The notes below the pieces were generated by a model. It was given only the letters and a program-made list of their open reading frames with translations. It was not told where the DNA came from and ran no database searches. Below are positions 34,213-47,700 of a stretch of 64,000 nucleotides of DNA, one piece after another. Numbering within the stretch: the stretch's first letter is position 1; each line of letters begins with the position of its first letter. The stretch is taken from positions 2,852,001 through 2,916,000 of the forward strand of contig CM071590.1 in assembly GCA_036429605.1 (NCBI GenBank), in the 5' to 3' direction. Origin of the DNA: Cladobotryum mycophilum. Lineage: Eukaryota; Ascomycota; Sordariomycetes; Hypocreales; Hypocreaceae. A program made the translations under genes and the position numbers.

Positions 34213-35110
34213 ATGGGTTCTCAAAAGCAGGATGAATTGACAGTGCTGGTCACTGGCTTTGCTGTATGTTTTCCATGACCTTACTCACATGCATTCCACT
34301 CGACATGGCTAAAGCAACGCCGAGCAGCCCTTCCGGGACCAGTACCCCGTCAACCCTTCCTACGAGATCGCAAAGGGTCTCCCGGACTACCTCCCACCCC
34401 TCCGGGCCAAAGACCCCCTCTCCCGAAGCGCCGCCGCCGCCGCCGCCGACGAGATCATCCCCCCGTGCGCATCCTCGTGCACCCGGAGCCCATCCACGTC
34501 AACTACGAGACCGTACGGAAGCTGGTGCCTTCTTTCTGGGACGACCCCCGCGGCGGCCCCACGGACTACGACTTTGTGATACACATTGGCATGGCGGGCC
34601 CCCGTCCGGTGTACCAGATCGAGCACCGGGGGCACCGCACGGGGTACAAGTCCAAGGATGTGGACGGGCTGCTCCTCGAGGACGAGCAGGAGGGTATGCA
34701 TGGCGAGGATTGGATATGGCATGGCTTGCCGGAGGAAATCACCACGGACTTGGATATTATAGACGTTCACGATCGATGGCAGGACCATAGTTCTGTAAGT
34801 CGGAGAGAGAGAGAAGTCTCTTACCCATATAAGATCCCATCCCATCCCATCCCATCATCACTGTACTAACCAAGCGCCCAAACAGAAGGACATGGACCTG
34901 CGCATCTCCGAGGACCCGGGACACTACCTCTGCGACTTCATCTACTACTCAAGTCTGGCCCATCTGTACAAGCAAAACAGGGAGAGAAAGGTCATATTCC
35001 TCCACGTACCCGCCGATTCATCCGAGCGCAGCATCGCGCAGGGCCGGGATCTGGCCATTAACCTTATCCGATCCATTGCCGAGAGCGAGGTGGCGAGGAA
35101 GAAGAAATAA
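34213..35110 (+). CDS. Pyroglutamyl-peptidase I (peptidase family C15; one apparent frameshift)
   Basis: Exons 34213-34263, 34328-34794 and 34886-35110 encode about 247 residues after frame restoration. VLVTGFAPFRDQYPVNPSYE is the family N-terminal signature (GFxPF...NPSxE). GHYLCDFIYYSSL carries the catalytic Cys and VIFLHVPA the catalytic His. The enzyme removes N-terminal pyroglutamate from peptides in the cytosol. A poly-Ala stretch lies at 34430-34447. The frame breaks at six C (34459-34464); one more C gives IIPPVRILVHPEPIHVNYET and the rest of the protein. Intron 1 ends at a NAGNAG acceptor (34324/34327). Intron 2 contains an (ATCCC)n tract. Confidence 0.88.
34834..34857. repeat. (ATCCC)n pentanucleotide tract in intron 2 of the peptidase gene
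   Basis: Four to five tandem ATCCC units lie between the donor at 34795 and the branch/acceptor at 34865-34885. The intron is otherwise ordinary. Confidence 0.8.
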
Positions 35111-36347
35111 GGAGGGTCAAGGGACTTTACATGTCTCTCTGTATAACGATGACCGCAGAAGTGAGTTGGGAGAGGATTGGATCATAAGAATTGGAGGAGT
35201 GTTTTAACATTCCGTTCCATTAGCGCGGCATTCTGGATTTCAACAGCGCCTATCCAACACGCATTTTTTTCTCCCTGGTGTTGTATACCTACTAGGCAGT
35301 AGGTAGTCTAATATGGGTATTCAATCAGCAGTTGATATGCATCTTGGATACGTGTATAACGCGCGAAGTAATACCTATCAACGTTCGTCTTGCATCTTGT
35401 AGCTGGCCATGTTTGGCACAGCACCTCAGCGGGGTCTTGTTCACATGGCGTGAAACTGAAAAGGATTCATGAATGAGTATATACCATGCAATGCTTGTGC
35501 ATGAGGGTATTGGTATTCGGGTTCCTGCCCGCTTCTGTGCCTGTATTGAATCAACCGGGGATATGGCAGTTTCTAGTCGTAAGGAAGGGTAGAGCCCAAG
35601 GGGGTTCCTTATAATCAGCAGGTGTCTGTCTCTGTCGGGAATGATTGGCATGTTCACAAAAAAAAAAAGAGTCTCAGCTACATAATTGAAATATGTACGA
35701 GAGTTGTCATAATAACATTTTCGTTGCCATCTTCAAGCAAAGTCATTTGGAGAGTCTCCAGTCACAGTGGTACCCAAGCTTCAAATAGTCCAACTTGACT
35801 GGAGTTGACACTGTTCAAACACAACAATGCTGCAACACCCCCTCAAACATCCAAATATCATCCGCAAGTATCCATCCAATCCATCAGCACAGCTTTTCCA
35901 TTTGTATTTATTCCAACTTTCCTCCAATAGTATTCTCAAGGACTTCCTTGTCCATGGAGGAGTTCGTTCTTGTGGTCCTATTATTTGTAAAGGACTGTTC
36001 TAACCCACTATGGCAACCCCGCCATTCGGAGAGTGCGGAACTTCCACGTGGGGATCTAAACTCGTCCAAACATCTCAACTCGTGGGCCCCCGCCTACTTT
36101 TCCATATAAACACGAGTAATTGCACTTTGAGGTTGTCCTTTTAATGCCAGTGTTTTTGTAATAGAGCGTGATTCAAAGACTTTATTCCAGAACTCTATTC
36201 TTTCTTTTTCTTCATCTTCATCATCTTCGTCTATATCACCTATTCACACTCACTGATAGGATCCTCATTTGGCCTTACCCAGCCCAACACCCGATATATC
36301 TAATTACGCTCGAACCCCTGAGATCGACAAATACTTTTTGAAAAAAG
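35111..36347. other. Intergenic between the peptidase and HAD-phosphatase genes
   Basis: 1.24 kb between two genes on the same strand. It has a palindromic ACCTACTAGGCAGTAGGT word (35286-35303) and a TTC-rich leader-like tract (36190-36240) ahead of the phosphatase start. I see no gene in it. Confidence 0.5.
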
Positions 36348-37442
36348 ATGGGCTCCCAACCAGACTATAGTCTCCCTGCCCAGCAGGTTTCCTTCTCTGG
36401 CTTCCTCTTTGACATGGACGGGACCATTATCGACTCCACTCCCGCCATCATCAAGCACTGGACGACGTAAGAGTCCCCTCTCTCCCCTCCCCTGATCACA
36501 GTGTTTAGTTGATCGTCCCATCTTGTCTGACCATGAAGAATACAGTATCGCCAAGGAAGTCGGAGTTGCGCCAGAAGTCATCCTAGAAACTTCTCACGGC
36601 CGACGTAGCATCGATGTCTTGAAGCTCTTGGCCCCAGAAAAGGCAACCTGGGAGTGTAAGTTTTCTTTTTCCTTTTTCTTTCTTCTTTTTTTATCCCCCT
36701 CCCCTCATGGTTATCACAAAAACAAAAGCTGTGGCTCTATATTTGGCAATCTCTCATCAAACCCCTCCTCTCCTCTTCTCCCCCTCCCCAAATCTCGGGA
36801 CCGGGAGACTGATCCGACATGTTTATTTTTAACTTGTTTGCTTGCTTGTTGGTTGGTTCAGGTGACGTGTTGGTCCCATGGGGTGATTTGATGACGAATG
36901 CAAACTAAACGTTGTTTAATAAAAAAGAAAGAATTATTAACAATTGTATTTTAGATGTCACCGAATTAGAAGCCGCACTCCCAAGGCTCTACGGCGATGA
37001 CGCGAGCGAAATCCCAGGAGCTCGATCCCTCCTGGACTCGCTCATCTCAAAGTCAAGCCCCTGGGCCATTGTCACCTCCGGCACCGAACCCCTCGTCAGG
37101 GGCTGGCTCAAGGCCCTGTCCCTCACCGTGCCGGAGCACCTCGTCACCGCCGAGTCCGTCCAGAACGGCAAGCCGGACCCCGCAGGCTACCTCATGGGCC
37201 TTGCCAGGCTCGGGCTCGAAGGCCAGGGCGACCAGGTCCTCGTCCTAGAGGACAGCCCCGCGGGCATCAGGGCGGGCAAGGCGGCCGGCTGCAGGGTCCT
37301 GGGCCTAGTCACGAGTCACACGGCGGAGGAGGTGGCCGCCGCGGAGCCGGACTGGGTGGTCAGGGATCTGGACTCGGTCAGGGTCATCGGCCATGAGGGC
37401 GGGAAAGTGACGATTGAGATTTCCAACGGTTTGCGGATTTGA
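36348..37442 (+). CDS. HAD-superfamily phosphatase, glycerol-3-phosphatase/2-deoxyglucose-6-phosphatase type
   Basis: Three exons (36348-36466, 36546-36655, 36955-37442) encode 238 residues. GFLFDMDGTIIDST near residue 19 is HAD motif I (DxDGT) with the nucleophile Asp. VTSGT is motif II, KPDPAGYL contains the motif III Lys, and LVLEDSPAGIRAGKAAG is motif IV with the metal-binding Asp. This arrangement matches yeast GPP1/GPP2 and DOG1/DOG2, which dephosphorylate glycerol 3-phosphate or 2-deoxyglucose 6-phosphate; the exact substrate cannot be read from sequence. The second intron is 299 nt, much longer than the others here, and CT-rich after the donor. It could hold regulatory sequence. The 3' end borders the 14 kb gene desert. 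Confidence 0.87.
36656..36954. other. Unusually long intron (299 nt) in the HAD phosphatase gene
   Basis: The intron has a GTAAGT donor and TTTTAG acceptor and joins TGGGAGT to ATGTCACC in frame (WE-YVTELE). Most other introns in the window are 50-75 nt. The interior has a pyrimidine tract (36660-36700) and an unrelated CT-rich segment (36760-36800). Confidence 0.7.
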
Positions 37443-39463
37443 ATGAGAGCCCATAGAAAAAGGGGGTGAAAGGGGGAGGAGAGAACTATTATTAGACGCT
37501 AGATAATTGATATACATTCCAGAGAAATATGAGAACAAATTCCTCCTCTGAGAGAGGGGTTCTTCAGTATCGTCCTAGTGGACCCCATCATGGTGTTCAA
37601 TATTACTTGCAAGACTCCCTGGGATCTTCAGCCCAACCCTCGGGTCCGGATATTGACAGGTCTCACAACCGCTCGTTACGGTTCTCGCGAATGAGATCGA
37701 CAAAAAAGGGCTTTCTTTAATTCACTTGGCATCATCCATCCCTCGTTACCGTTGACACGAAAACAAAACAAAAAGGAACTTTTCAAAGAAGCTTCACGCA
37801 CCCCCTCCCTCCCTTCGGCTCGGTAATCTATCTTTATATCTTCTTATTTCCTTATTTTCTCTCATCCGAAATTAGATATGGGTCTACATGTCTCGGTCAG
37901 TATTCTCGTCAAACCGAAAACCAAAAAAAAAACCAAAAAAAAAGTTGCTATTCTTGCCCCCTTTTTTTCTTTTTTTCGTCCTTTCTTCCTATTCCGCGGT
38001 TTTTTCCCCCTCTCCCTTCTCTCTTCGTCCAACATCACGTCACCGTCACTGTTGTGCTTCCATTCTTCCCTGCCAGGTACCAAAGACACGGGTCACCCCC
38101 CCCCCTCTCAAAGTGAAAAAGTAGAGGGAGAGTGAGAAAAAGAGAGAGATGGAGGGGTAGTTGGAAGCGCAAACCCTCGGGTCAGTGCTACCGCCAGACG
38201 CGAAGATGCCGCGATTTCCTTCCCCCTCTTCATCTCTCTCTTCTCTCCCTCTCCCTCTCTCCCCCGGTGCTTGTGTCGTGATACGATATCTGTACGCTTC
38301 TGTTGGTAGTACGCGCGCGCGCAATGCACTACGCCGAGGGTACGGCGGACCATGGGTGCTACCGCAGGATCGGATAGACGTCAGGGAGAGAGGTCAAGGG
38401 AAGGGTTGGTTACACACGTTGGTTCTGTATGTATGTCTTGGATCCCTATAGATCTTCCGACTCGGCGCAATCTCGCATATTCAAAGGGCCAAAAATATCC
38501 CCCTCCCCTCTTCCCCCTCCCTCCAATGACGACATCCCATACTGGTTATACGTTCCCCCCCCCCCAAGATTATTCCCAACTTGGTATCTGCAAAAAAAGG
38601 GACACACACACACGCATCTCAGGTCGTGCAAGAGGCAAGCTTTTCACAGAGGAGGCGTGTTTGTGGAGCAGCTGTACGGTTTTCCCGCAAGGCTGGGCGT
38701 TTTTTTTATACATTCTACACCGAAGTGAAGTGAAGTAAAAAGGGGGTTCAAAAAGGTGGCTTGCAGAAATCTTTGGCAAAAGACAGCCGCATCGTCACCG
38801 ACAAAAAAAAAGAGAGAAAAAACTTGGAAATTTGAACACGATTCGATCAGAAGGGGGAGGGGGCGGAGACAGCCAGAGGAATTTCATCCTTCAGCCTTTT
38901 GGGGGCGGCGGATAGCTTCTCTCTCATCTTGGGGCCTGAAGATTTTCCATTCCTTGGCCCCCCCTCCCCCTTCCGGCAGTTGTAACACAGCATTAGCGAG
39001 GGCTTTTATTTTATTTTATATGACCTGACAGGAGGGTTAAAGTATCTTGACATGCCGACACCCAACTTTCCTTGGAGTTGACGTAGATTGATTGGGGGAT
39101 CCATGATGGAGATACTCCCTTGTGAGAAAAAAAAAAAAAAGAGGCGGTTTGTACTTTCGTAGCACAAGCTTGACTCAAAATCCTTTGTGGTGGTGTTTTT
39201 TGTGATGCGTTGTTGATCAACAGGGGACTTGATCGACTCGTCAAAAAGTCTCTTGCTATAGGTACCCTACTCTACCCTACACCATGATTGCTGCCTAGAG
39301 ACCTTTTAGCCACATCTCTCCCTCCCTCCCTCCCTCTCTCTATTGTTGCGTTTTGAATGGGGAGAAAAAACGGCGATCAGTTATTTCAACATGAAATGTG
39401 TCATACCACTCTCTTCCTTAGCCGATAAACCCAAGGCGGAATTCTCCGTTCCAGTTGTTTTTT

Positions 39464-39481
39464 GCTGCTGCTGCTGCTGCT
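39464..39481. repeat. (GCT)6 trinucleotide repeat
   Basis: Six tandem GCT units follow a run of T in the gene desert. There is no ORF context. Confidence 0.85.
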
Positions 39482-39621
39482 CTAGCGCTGATGTCATAGC
39501 TGGAAAGCCTTGGTCCCCTTGTTTTGCTGTTCGCTGTGCTGTGTTGGCATCTCCATCCAAGTTCAGCTACCCAGTCTCTCCCTCCCTTCCCATTCTCGAA
39601 TCAGAAACCAACAGAAAACAG

Positions 39622-39660
39622 ACACACACACACACACACACAAACACACACAAACACACA
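39622..39660. repeat. (AC)n dinucleotide repeat with AAAC interruptions
   Basis: About 39 bp of ACACAC with two CAAAC interruptions in the gene desert. Confidence 0.9.
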
Positions 39661-40510
39661 TTGAATGTCAAAAAGTTGCCCTAGGCTTTAGTAGATTGGC
39701 TAATCCCTACGTTGGACAGAAAAGAGAGAAAAAAGAAAAAGAGAAGAGTGGGGATTACAATCTGCCATCAAACGGCTTAAAACCAACAGGATCATATGCT
39801 CCGCAAACATTTTGTCCCAATTATTCCGGTTTTTTTTTATTATCTCTATACTAAATTCCATCACAAATGATTACTTACTTCTTCTTTTCCCACTTCTTCT
39901 TCCTTCTTAAGCAAAGATTTTTATACAGATATCCCGCGCGCCCCTTGTCATTTCCCATCAAACAACAATGCGTAAAAAAGCAAAAGGGGGAAAGCTCTTC
40001 TTCTCTTCTCTCTCTCTGTGTCCCCCCTGCCCGCCCTTCCTTGTCCCTAGTCACAATCACAGTCCCAGTTATTTGGAAAAGCATTAGAAGCCATACCCTT
40101 GCCTGCTGAAGCTCTCTCTCTTCTTTTTCTTCCTCTTGGCGGGGGGAGTATAGGTGAGTGGTCACTCGTTTAGACGAGAAAAAAAAGTGGTCATGTCAGA
40201 CGCCAAAAAGGGAGTGCCCAGCTCATGTATTCCCCCACACACAAGGGTTGTGCAGAGTGTGTCGTGTAGTTAGTGTGTGTGATTTTCCCCTGCTCTCTCT
40301 CTATCTCTCTCTCTTGGCAACCTCCCCCTTCAACCCTTCAGGGATCCAGGGTTCACCGATTATTCGCAGACTTAGCATCGCAAGCCAAGCCGAAACAGGC
40401 TCAGCGCGCCCTGAAATCCACGTGGTAATGAAAACAAAAAGAGGAAAAAAGGAAAAAGAAAGTAAAAAGGAATGCGCCTGGGGGGAGGGGGAGGGGTGGT
40501 GGTGTGAGCC

Positions 40511-40535
40511 GTGTGTATGTGTGTGTGTGTGGTGG
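40511..40535. repeat. (GT)n dinucleotide repeat
   Basis: GTGTGTATGTGTGTGTGTG-type tract in the gene desert, in a purine/G-rich context. Confidence 0.85.
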
Positions 40536-41775
40536 TAGTAGTGAGTGGGAGTGGTACTGGTGGTTGGCAAAGAGAGAGAGAAAACGGCGGATGGGGAAGA
40601 AAAAAAGATGTTGGCGACATCCAGAGGCTAAACCGGGCACAGCCGCCTCAACTGCAACCCTGTGGCTGTGGCCCGTTTTCTTTGCTTTTCTTGTTCAAGA
40701 CTTTGGTGACTGACTTGTTGCCAAAGTTGCTAAACCTGCTACAGTCTGGTTCCCTTTTCTTTTCTTTTCTTTGGCTGCCTTTGCCGACCGACATTTTGGT
40801 TGTTGGAGCCGTTTCCGCGGCTGGAGGGGGAGGGGGCAAAAATAACCTGGCCTTCCTGCAAACCAAAAAAAACGTGGTTCCGCTTGCAACCTCACAATGG
40901 CAAGGGAAAAGAAAAAGGAAAAGAAAGAAAAAAGAGGCGTCTGCTGACTCGAACGTCCTGCAGCAAAAAGCTGGACCTGTTCCCCCTCCCCTTCCCACGT
41001 TTTCCCCTTTTTGATCCAAAATCTCGCACTTCGCCATGTGGGAGACTAAGAGAATTGTCGGGACGGGCTGTGAGTGGACAAGATGCGAGAATGATGATCC
41101 CCTAAAAAATGATAAACGAAAGAAAAAAAAAGCAAGGCAAGGTATAAGCGAAAAATATGGACCCCATGGATGTCATGGGGAAAATCTTGGAAAAAATTGT
41201 GACTGCCGTCAGCCATGGCGCGCTGGGCCACGAGGTATTGATGATGATGGGTGTGCTGATGCTGCAGCCTATTTGATAAAAACTCCTTTTACCCACTGGG
41301 AAGGTGAAATGTGTTATTGAAGCTTGAAAGCCTAGAACTAGAACGAAAGAGAGAAAGAGAAAGAAAAAAAATCTCCGGTGAGAAACAAAAAAAGTGGTGG
41401 TGTAATACCGAGCGGCCCAAAGTACAGGGTAATTAATATCCATGGAATGAAAATACGACTCTGGCCATGGGCTTTTTGTTGTTTCTGCCGTCTGTTTTGT
41501 GTGTTTACCTTGTTTTTGCCAATGTCCATATATGGGGATGATGGATTATTGGGGGGGGGGACTTTGCGACGGTGGAAAAAACCCCCGTTCACAGCTTCAC
41601 CGAATCCCCGAACCCCCCCGTCTATGGATCCGTCGCAGATTTGCTCCGAGTTCTGATGGGAAAAAACAAGGGAAGAAAACTGATTGCATATACTACCTAC
41701 AAGCATGTCAGCATAAGACAATTCGTATTGCGTAAGTGTTCCAACGTACGTTTGCGCGCGCGAGACCTAGACGAA

Positions 41776-41798
41776 AAGAGAGAGAGAGAGAGAGAGAA
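41776..41798. repeat. (GA)n dinucleotide repeat followed by a G run
   Basis: About eleven GA units, followed by AGAAGG and a run of seven G. Confidence 0.85.
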
Positions 41799-44700
41799 GG
41801 GGGGGAGGCATCGAGATTTCCATTCTTTCGTCCGTGTTCCTGGGCTGAAATGCAGTCACTGCAAGGAGCATGAGAAGCTTCAATACCAAATCCCAATCAG
41901 CCGGTAACCCAACATCTCGGCTCTTGGACCCCCTCTTCCTCGTTTGACATGCCGGCACCTTCGATATGTGCCCCCCCTCCCTCCCCTTTGGCATGAAATA
42001 GTCTCGTTGATGATGCAGAAAGAGAAAGAGAAGAAAAAAAGCCCGACCACATGGTTTTGATAGAGTCAACAATAGACTCATGTGCCTCCATCGCTCAACA
42101 AGGCAATGAGCGACATTCCCAAGTCTCGATCCAGCTCTGCACAGCAGGGGATCGTCGTTCCATCGCACGTGGCCGTCCGGGGTCTGAAGGATGCACTAAT
42201 CTCGCCGTCCCTGGTCTTGGGGACACGACTAGGGGGCGGAGGACTTGGTTGAAAGCAGCACACTAGGTGCTAAAAACAAAAACAAAAAAAGCGACTTGTC
42301 CTGGGTCTGTGTTTTCACACACACACACACCACACGCACGTATGCGACACCCCCATGGTGAGGCTATCACCACCTTCACACCCTCTCACACCAATCTTCA
42401 ACGCACACCTCCCACCCTTGTCTGCATTCACCAAAAAGTCTAGACTTCCCACTGCCACAAATCTCCAGGGCTGCCGGAGACTAGACGAACCGGCCAATCA
42501 CACCTCCTCAGACCTTTAATCTTTTCCCAACTTTCCCCTTAGGTGAGGCGGTTTTGGAACAAAGTCCAGTCGTCCGCCCGCCCCTCCGTACCCCCTCAGG
42601 TACTCGCTCCGGATATCGCAAAGTCCTTCTTCGTTGAATCTTGGCTGCTTGGGTTACATTGCGAGTAACATTATCCAGTACATCGGGGAACAAGTGGATG
42701 GTGTTGGGAAAAAGGAAAAAAAAACAACGCCATCTTTTGAAGGAGCAGTCTGTTTTAAGCTCCAAACTTTGGGCTGTCTCTGTCTCTCTCTCTCGCTCGC
42801 TCGCTCTCTCGGACTTCGGATGAATGAATCCACGGCCCGCGAACAGCATCCGTGAATAAAAATAAAGAAAACTTAATTCAGCATAAAAATCCAAGCCATG
42901 AAATCTTAACATTAAGAACGAAACTTACTCGTACCGTATCGTCTTAACGCCCCTTGTTTACCGAAGGGCATTGACTCTTGTATCCCGTGCACACGTTATG
43001 TGGTGCTCCAACTGTTCCAACTAAAAGCAAAAGACCGCAGCTTTTTCTTTCTTTCTTTCCAGCTTGCAACTCTTATCAGTGGACACGCGCACACCTGACC
43101 TTGAATACATCCCACACTTATCTCGTCCACGCACATCGACCCAATCAAGAGATCGGTCAAGAGGCGTACACACCTTCGGGCTATTTAATTTTTTTATCCT
43201 TTTCCTCTCGGCAGATGGACAAGAATGGCCATCGATGACTCTTCTGTTTCCAGCTCGACTTGAATTCCATTCCTCAAGCCCCATTCCATCCCTCCTCTAC
43301 CCCCTTCTTCCCCTCATGCACTTGTTGGAGCCACATCGGCAAAGTGGGCTTGAGATGTCCTTGATCGGAAGAGGAGGGGAAGGAGGGAGGGGGAGGGGCC
43401 CATACAAAACTTTCCAGTCACCGATCTGTATTCGCTTTTTTATTCAACCCCAATTGTCCAATACCAGTCGCCCTTTGAACGGAGTAACATCCGCATCATC
43501 CAGCTACAGCCCCTCCCCCAAGCGGGCTACACGTTCCACACAGTAAAATCATGATAGATTGTTTGGGAACTGCATGGTCGTTCCAACGCACGGCTCTCCT
43601 CTGGCCAAGGGCATCAATCAAACTTCCCAATGCCAACTAATCATGCAAGCCCTCTGCATCATCATCTCATCATGAACAAAATCCTATTATCCCCAAATTC
43701 TAAACTCCACCTCACTTTCAAGTCTCCAAAGAGGGGAAGGGATGTCTACAGGGATCAACCATCCCGACAAGACGGCTCGACCCAATGCATAATTGAGTTC
43801 TAGATCACCGGAGCTTGTTTTTTCTCGCCCCTATCGTGATAGACCTCCCCACGCACAGGACCCCAAGGGAGGTTTCCATCAAAGGCAATAAATCAACCGC
43901 TGACGATGCTGCTTTTGGACCACACTTCCCGAGCACCTGGATAAGGCCATCCGTAGTATACAGTAGTATCATGCATGTGTTATTGCACACAGTACTATGC
44001 CCACGTTTGTTCCCAGCTGGTGTACGTCCCTGCAGGTCTTGGCCGGCGCCATCCGGGGAGGCAAAATGTTTTGTACGCCTTCTCAGAGGAGAGGGGCATG
44101 GGGTTTGCCTAGGCTAACCTCCTTTCCGTTGGCCGCGCGCGTGCTGAGGTTACTTTGGGCGGATGGTTTCGTCGACGACGATGACGCCTCCTGGGGGTCC
44201 ATGTAGAAAGAGAGAGGTTTGGACCAACATCTCTCGCATTGTTCACCCCCGTTTCAAGGCTCGTCCCCAAAGCAAGGGCCCATCATATCATGGGTAAGGG
44301 AGGGTAAGTTTGAATGGATACTTGTTCTGTTTCCGTCAGATATGACACGTCCGCAAACGTGGTGCCATCTTGTCGAGAAGCATGCTGTTGAGAAATGAAG
44401 GGGGAGATGATGGCTGGACCAATCAACCGGTGACCTTCACATCTTGGGGAAAAGATGGATAAAGTGCATAATTTAGATCCCAAGGTTCCACACACTACAC
44501 ACTTTTCATGGTTGATGCCACCACAAGATACGTCCAAAAACAGCAAGCTTCCCACATGAGAAAGCTTGAATGGGGAGGGGAGCGATCTGGATGCCCAGTA
44601 CGTACCTCATTGCATACATACCTAGTACCTTGCAAGGCTTAATTCAAGGGATGGGGATCCCAAGGATCATGGATGCGCTGCCTACATGGAGCAAGGGTGC

Positions 44701-47700
44701 TGGCGTAATCGAACCTTGGCCATCAAGGGTTTGAGACATTGTCTTTGATCTTTTCCAGGTAAGCAGGCCCAAGTTGTCGGGTCCTGCCCTTGCTATGGCA
44801 GCTTTTGCTTCAATGGAACAGGTAACCAAACTAAAAGCAAACAACGACAAGAAAAAAGGAATTCCTTTGAGGTTCAAAAGGCGTGTATGTGCATTGTGCG
44901 TGCGTGCGTGTGTGTGTGCGAACACTCCATCAGCTCAGTCCTGTTACTGGGTATTGCATTGACTCGAGGAGGGAAAAGCAGTACGTATCTCGAGCTGCCT
45001 TTACCCTTCCGGTGCCCCGAGAGCCCGAGCTTCTTCGCACACTTGCCCACATCCCGTTCGGGGAGCGCGATTCATCCCCCTGTTTCTGCTTCTGTTTCTG
45101 CTGCTTCTGGGCCCGTTGTCCCGCGTATCATGGCGATGCTGCAGCAAAACACCCGCTGTGATGCTGCAGCACTCCATCAATGCCCTGTCGATGCATAGTT
45201 TTTGCTGCCCGTAGTTTTTCGGGATCATGCCATCAAATTTCGGGCATCGGCTTCATACGATGATTCATGTCATCATTTTTTTCCCTTGTTGGATCCATGA
45301 TTAATTGCAGAATGGATTCAATTCTTTCCTTTCTTTTCCAGCTTGGGTCAGCTTTCAATGCGTATTCAATGGGCGACTAACGCTCTGCAATTAGTGAGGC
45401 CTCCCCCTGTTTTTTTGCGTCGTCACCCAGCCCAGTGACCGCCGTAATGGCCAACCACCAACCAGCACACATCGTGAGTCCCCAGCTGGTGCCGCGAACA
45501 ACGCAAGGGCAAACAAACAAGAGAGAAAGAAGAAAAGAGTCTTATTTTTCTTGGTCGTCACAATAGGCGACTGAAATTTCCAAGTGGTCTGATGTGTGAC
45601 GCTAAATCGCAAGTGTGATTTCTTGTGCAGGCATCAGGCTAATTGAGTCAAATTACGTGTCAGGCAGCGATTTCAAAAAATGTATCGCTCAATTAACAGT
45701 CAACTCAAAAAGAGAGTCTCGAATTTGAAGTCGTGATGGCCCATCGCGGTGTTGTAAATTATCTGCATACGCTCCCGACAGTCTAGATTGCCAGCGTTGA
45801 GGTCTGGGACTTTGTGATCAGCGCTTTGCTTGCCTTTCTCGACTTGGACGACAGTTGCTCTCCAGATCCCTGGGTCGAGACCGTTCTGCTGTTCGGCGCC
45901 GCCGCAACAGGGTAGGGGAGTTGAGGAGGGGGACCAGCATCTGTTGCAGTTTGACACGCATCGCTGGCATCACGCCTAATATGCTGCTTTAATCCTTATC
46001 CGGATTCGACTGCGACGACGGCTGGGCCCAGCGGCCAGCCATTGTGACTAGTGCCCGTCACATCCAAGCGCCCGGGACTCGTGTAAGGCTGATGGGCATT
46101 TCTCTCTCTCTTGGTTGCTTGTCTGCCACTTAATCAACTCACTCCTGAAAGGACGGCTCGTAATTTGTTTGGATTCGCCAGTTAGACCTGCGCTTGTACT
46201 GCAGGATGGAGGTAGAGAGGGGGAGGGGGGCATCTGGGGCAGAAAAAGGGGGTCAAGGAGGGGGAGTTTCATTTTCAGCAGATGCAAGACTAAACAGAGC
46301 AAGATGCCATCGCCTGCCAATCATGAGAGAAAGGGGCCGTCCCGTCCTCCAATCTTCTACACCTTGTTGCCGTCCCATTCATCCTTTGAAGCTGGAGACC
46401 TGGGGACGCGGTGCATTGTCCAGACAAAAGACTTGACCATGTGATCTGGTCACTCACTTCCTTGATGCATGTGCCAGAGAGAGAAGGGATTCTTTAGCCA
46501 ATAGGCCTGCATGGCTAAGCACGGCAGCATGCGGGGTGTGTGGGTGGTTTTGTCTCAGAGCTTTGGCTCTTGGCTCTCTCCCTCTTTTCTGCTTGTTGAG
46601 ATGGGGGGCACTGTAAATAGAAGTGTCACCCGCATGGCCCATGGGCCCCATGTAACCCCCTCGCAGTGCTTAAATTGTGAGACAGTTGATGCACTGAACA
46701 CGCAAAATGGGCAAGAAACAACCCAGCGACCGTCGCATCTTCACTGAGCCAAGCAAAAAAAGGTCTCAGTTGAATCTGCAAGATCGTGAACTTGTTGTAT
46801 CACGTGGAATTTACCGGGGAAATGCGCACGGGTGCTGTCATCAATCGATATCGACCATGGGAAAGTCGAAAGTTGGAAGCCCTCCGCTACTCCGATAGTG
46901 CTGCGTTTTTTCTCCCCGAAGTCCATCGGCACTTTTCTTCTCAAACAGTAGGAGGCGGCAAGGGGGGCTTCTGTCAAAATCCACCGGCATCGTTATTGAA
47001 CTCCGTAGTGCTATGCATCGCATCGTAACCTCTGCTTGGTTTGCTGTAATTTACCCAAACGCCAACAGGGCTGGGATCTTAGCCTGGGATGGAGAGAGAA
47101 TGCCAGGAAGCCCAAGCATTGCCCTGTGCGCCGCGACAGCACGTTTTTCAGAGCTGATGTGCATCCCGAGGGCCTGGAAGCAGCCGGCATCGACACCCAT
47201 TGGATCACTAAGTTGAAAGCGGCTAGAGATCCCTGTCCAGCCTGCACTCTGTCTTCCCCTCCATTTCAGACTCCGTCTTCCACTTCAAATGTGTCCGTTT
47301 CACAACGGCATCGAAATGCCAAGTTCAAGAAGTTGACATGACAACGCTTGAAAATAATGACCAAAGAAAGTATGCTGAGAATTTGAAGCTTCCCATCCTA
47401 ATTGGATGAACTGAATGGGAAGACCGAATCCAGCTCATATCTTGGTAGTCATGCATGCAGATTTCTCTGCCATGAGTAAGGGATCAAATAGCTAGTAACC
47501 GTGCTCTGCACCAATTATTCCCAACCATCAAAGCACAAACGAAATTTGTCTGGAATGAAGTTGACGATGCTGAGTGGCGCCTCCTTCTCAAACAGGAGAA
47601 TATGGTCTTGAATCTTGAATCATGGCCTTGACGCACACGCCGTTTCTGTCACAATTGAATAGACGGGAGAAAATAACGGTACTAACTAAACGGGTACCAA

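Noticed and set aside
39300..39340. Telomere- or CRISPR-like repeat arrays
   Set aside because: The repeats are simple microsatellites (CCCT and similar), with no spacers and no TTAGGG arrays.
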